This document shows positions 62,090 to 64,000 of a stretch of DNA of 64,000 nucleotides, in pieces. Both the position numbers and the translations under genes were made by a program. The stretch lies in the NCBI GenBank assembly GCA_938082375.1, contig CALKCJ010000015.1, forward strand, positions 62,001 through 126,000, written 5' to 3'. The notes beneath the pieces were generated by a model. It saw only the letters and a program-made list of their open reading frames with translations, did not search any database and was not told the DNA's origin. This stretch comes from an uncultured Thermomicrobiaceae bacterium (GTDB lineage Bacteria > Chloroflexota > Chloroflexia > Thermomicrobiales > Thermomicrobiaceae). Each line of letters opens with the position of its first letter. Position 1 is the stretch's first letter.

Positions 62090-63368
62090 CGCCCTGGCAA
62101 GAGTCGAGGGCGAGGGCGCGCTTGTGCTGAGGCTGCGCAACGGCCAGGTAGAAGACGTCCGGCTGACCATCTACGAGCCACCGCGCTTCTTCGAGGCCCT
62201 CCTGCGGGGCCGTCACTACGCCGAAGCGCCGGACATCACGGCCCGCATCTGCGGGATCTGCCCGGTGGCCTACCAGATGAGCGCGTGCAACGCGCTGGAA
62301 AGCCTGTTCCACGTGGAGATCCCCCCAGAGCTGCGCCTGCTCCGCCTGCTGCTCTACTATGCCGAGTGGATCCAGAGCCACACGCTCCACGTCACGCTGC
62401 TGCACGCGCCCGACTTCCTCGGCTTCGACAGCGTCGTCCAGATGGCCGAGGCGTACCCTGACCTGGTTCAGCAGGCGCTGCAGCTCAAGAAGACGGGTAA
62501 CCGGCTGCTGGCCCTGATCGGTGGGCGTGAGATTCACCCGATCAATGTGCGGGTGGGCGGCTTCTACGCTGTACCCCGGCCCAGCGAGCTGCTCGAGCTG
62601 CGTGATCCACTCCGGCGCGCGCTGGAGCACGCCCTGGAGCTAGCGCGTTGGGTCGCGGGGTTCGAGTTCCCCGACCTCGAGCTAGACTACGAGTTCGTCG
62701 CCCTGCGCCACCCTGACGAGTACGCGATCCTCGACGGGCGCATCGTCTCGAACCGGGGAATCGATATCCCGGTCAGCCGGTTCGACGAGACGTTCGTCGA
62801 GAGCCAGGTACCATACTCGACCGCGCTGCGCTACGAGGTCGACGGACGTGGCAGCTACCTCGCGGGGCCGCTCGCCCGGTTCAACCTCAACTTCTCGCAG
62901 CTCTCGCCGCTCGCCAGAGAGACCGCGCGCGAGACAGGGATCTCGCCGCCGGTACGCAACCCCTTCAAAAGCATCGTCGTGCGAAGCGTGGAGATCGTCC
63001 ACGCGCTCGAGCAGTCGCTGGCGCTGATCGAGCGCTACGAACCGCCCGCGCGCCCCTTCGTCGACTGCACCATACGAGCGGGAATTGGGTATGGGGCAAG
63101 CGAGGCACCGCGGGGGATCCTGTATCACCGGTACGAGGTCAGCACGGACGGGACTGTCCTCGACGCGCGCATCGTGCCGCCCACGGCTCAGAACCAGAAG
63201 CAGATCGAGGAAGATCTGCGGCACCTGGCGCCCCTCGCGATCCGGCTGCCCAAGGAGCGCGCGACCTGGCTCTGCGAGCAGGCTATCCGCAACTACGACC
63301 CTTGCATTTCCTGCGCCACACACTTCCTGCACCTCGAGATCGAGGAGATGACAGGCAGCACACGGTAA
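62052..63368 (+). CDS. hydA: Group 3b NiFe hydrogenase large subunit (alpha)
   Basis: A 438-residue catalytic subunit. The N-terminal nickel motif is [20 protein letters not shown], and the C-terminal one is DPCISCATH at residues 416-424. The four cysteines bind nickel and the Fe(CN)2CO unit. The 14 residues after His424 form the usual peptide removed by the maturation protease, and that gene follows immediately. All cysteine codons are TGC/TGT, so it is not a NiFeSe enzyme. Oxidises or evolves H2 with NADP(H), and may reduce sulfur. Translation starts inside the small-subunit gene. Confidence 0.95.
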   Translation: MAESKRRLTIKVDALARVEGEGALVLRLRNGQVEDVRLTIYEPPRFFEALLRGRHYAEAPDITARICGICPVAYQMSACNALESLFHVEIPPELRLLRLLLYYAEWIQSHTLHVTLLHAPDFLGFDSVVQMAEAYPDLVQQALQLKKTGNRLLALIGGREIHPINVRVGGFYAVPRPSELLELRDPLRRALEHALELARWVAGFEFPDLELDYEFVALRHPDEYAILDGRIVSNRGIDIPVSRFDETFVESQVPYSTALRYEVDGRGSYLAGPLARFNLNFSQLSPLARETARETGISPPVRNPFKSIVVRSVEIVHALEQSLALIERYEPPARPFVDCTIRAGIGYGASEAPRGILYHRYEVSTDGTVLDARIVPPTAQNQKQIEEDLRHLAPLAIRLPKERATWLCEQAIRNYDPCISCATHFLHLEIEEMTGSTR

Positions 63369-63895
63369 TGGCTGGAGATGCCCTGGTCATCGGCATCGGG
63401 AACGAGCTGCGCGGCGACGACGGGGTAGGCCTGTGGGTGGCTCGCCGGATCGCTGCCACCTCCTGGCCAGGAGTCACGGCTATCGCGCTGGAAGCGAGCG
63501 ACCCTTCCGTGCTACTGCAGGCCTGGGCCGGGGCGGAGCGCGTGTACATTGTGGATGCAATCACGGCGCCGCTACCGCCCGGGAGTATTGTCCGGCTCGA
63601 TCTTTCGCGTCACCCCGAGGCGGGGGCCTTGCCTACCGTGTCGAGCCACGGCCTGGGCCTCGCTGAGGCGATCGCGCTCGGGCGAGCGCTTGGAGGTATG
63701 CCCCATCGCATCACGCTGTACGGCGTGGTCGGCCGCGACTTCGCGTATGGCACCGCTCTGTCGCCCGATGTCATGAGGGCGGCCCAGCAGGTGGTCAATC
63801 GCCTGCGTTGGGCGATCAGAAGGAGTCAGCGAGCCGATGCACGAGCACGCCCTGGCACGGAGTCTCGTCCGGCAGGTTCTCCGGCTCGCGGCTGA
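63368..63895 (+). CDS. Hydrogenase maturation protease
   Basis: A 175-residue HyaD/HycI-type endopeptidase. It opens with ALVIGIGNELRGDDGVGLWVA, containing the nickel-sensing Glu and Asp, and later has VDAITAPLPPG and SSHGLGLAEAIAL with the metal His. It cleaves the C-terminal peptide of the large subunit once nickel is inserted. The ATG overlaps the large-subunit stop, as befits a dedicated protease. The last 25 residues are Arg/Ala-rich and overlap the next gene by 59 bp. Confidence 0.93.
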   Translation: MAGDALVIGIGNELRGDDGVGLWVARRIAATSWPGVTAIALEASDPSVLLQAWAGAERVYIVDAITAPLPPGSIVRLDLSRHPEAGALPTVSSHGLGLAEAIALGRALGGMPHRITLYGVVGRDFAYGTALSPDVMRAAQQVVNRLRWAIRRSQRADARARPGTESRPAGSPARG

Positions 63896-64000
63896 GCAGC
63901 AGGCTGAGCGGGTGTATCGGGTGACCGTGCGGCTCGGCGCATTGAGCCACAGTGATCCCGAGACACTACGAGGACACTTCGAGCGGGAGGCACGCACGAC
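63837..64000 (+). CDS. hypA: Hydrogenase nickel-insertion protein HypA (partial)
   Basis: The first 54 codons run to the window edge. The start MHEHALARSLVRQVL has the N-terminal Met-His-Glu in which His2 binds nickel, and VYRVTVRLGALSHSDPE is the conserved strand and loop. The zinc-ribbon half lies outside the window. It delivers nickel with HypB during large-subunit maturation. AAGGAG occurs 15 nt before the ATG, within the protease gene. Confidence 0.88.
   Translation, partial: MHEHALARSLVRQVLRLAAEQQAERVYRVTVRLGALSHSDPETLRGHFEREART

Noticed and set aside
62052-63368. Selenocysteine in the hydrogenase large subunit
   Set aside because: All four nickel-ligand cysteines are ordinary Cys codons and no in-frame TGA occurs.

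Overview
The window is high-GC, tightly packed bacterial DNA with genes on both strands, many ATGA/GTGA stop-start overlaps and frequent GTG starts. Several features point to a thermophilic member of the Chloroflexota, class Thermomicrobia (Thermomicrobium/Sphaerobacter relatives): surface proteins with YFPxTGH-type repeats, a group 3b NiFe hydrogenase, a VKOR-DsbA pair, an ArsR-rhodanese fusion and a CimA-type isoleucine route. This placement is inference from gene content; no rRNA or tRNA gene was found to confirm it.

Layout. 0.4-4 kb: a minus-strand sulfur operon (ArsR-rhodanese regulator, rhodanese/metallo-beta-lactamase fusion interrupted by an in-frame TGA, MFS transporter, remnant of a PH-domain membrane protein). 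4-10 kb: an LLM-type flavin oxidoreductase, a small heat-shock protein, a three-gene set (DUF2334 deacetylase, glycosyltransferase, YkoP-like protein), a VKOR/DsbA disulfide pair and a broken AI-2E-type permease. 10-11.4 kb: no intact gene, but a roughly 198-nt structured RNA candidate bounded by a promoter and a terminator. 11-18 kb: nitrogen assimilation (glutamate synthase large subunit, PII, ammonium transporter). 18-22 kb: MFS transporter and mutS. 22-30 kb: aspartate-family amino acids, each control region different: metX behind a SAM-I riboswitch with terminator, hom, asd behind a structured leader with a Thr-rich leader peptide and terminator, and cimA behind an Ile-rich leader peptide and terminator. 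A Tat lipoprotein solute-binding protein with an in-frame amber codon lies between asd and cimA. 30-39 kb: a ThDP decarboxylase/synthase, two secreted polysaccharide deacetylases, CapA, a UlaG-like hydrolase, a creatininase-family protein and a cyclic-di-AMP receptor. 39-50.5 kb: SWIM-domain protein, mobA, gamma-glutamyltransferase, SAM hydrolase, TPR protein, miaB, an unknown two-module Cys4 protein, a RodZ-like protein, lipid-kinase family protein, a Vms1-like release factor homologue and a 36-residue membrane peptide. 50.7-58.5 kb: a large Ig-repeat surface protein, a histidine kinase/LuxR regulator pair and a lipoprotein behind a promoter with an embedded 10-bp palindromic operator. 58.7-64 kb: a bifunctional NADP-linked NiFe hydrogenase operon with its maturation protease and the start of hypA, running off the window end.

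The strongest items for follow-up are the possible selenocysteine codon in the rhodanese-MBL fusion (8-bp SECIS-like hairpin with its loop 23 nt downstream), the unassigned structured RNA at 10.39-10.59 kb, and two apparently undescribed attenuation leaders at asd and cimA. Several genes are visibly broken (PH-domain remnant, AI-2E permease, the ORF at 10.9 kb, the solute-binding protein), so sequence error and real decay must be separated before any recoding claim is accepted.
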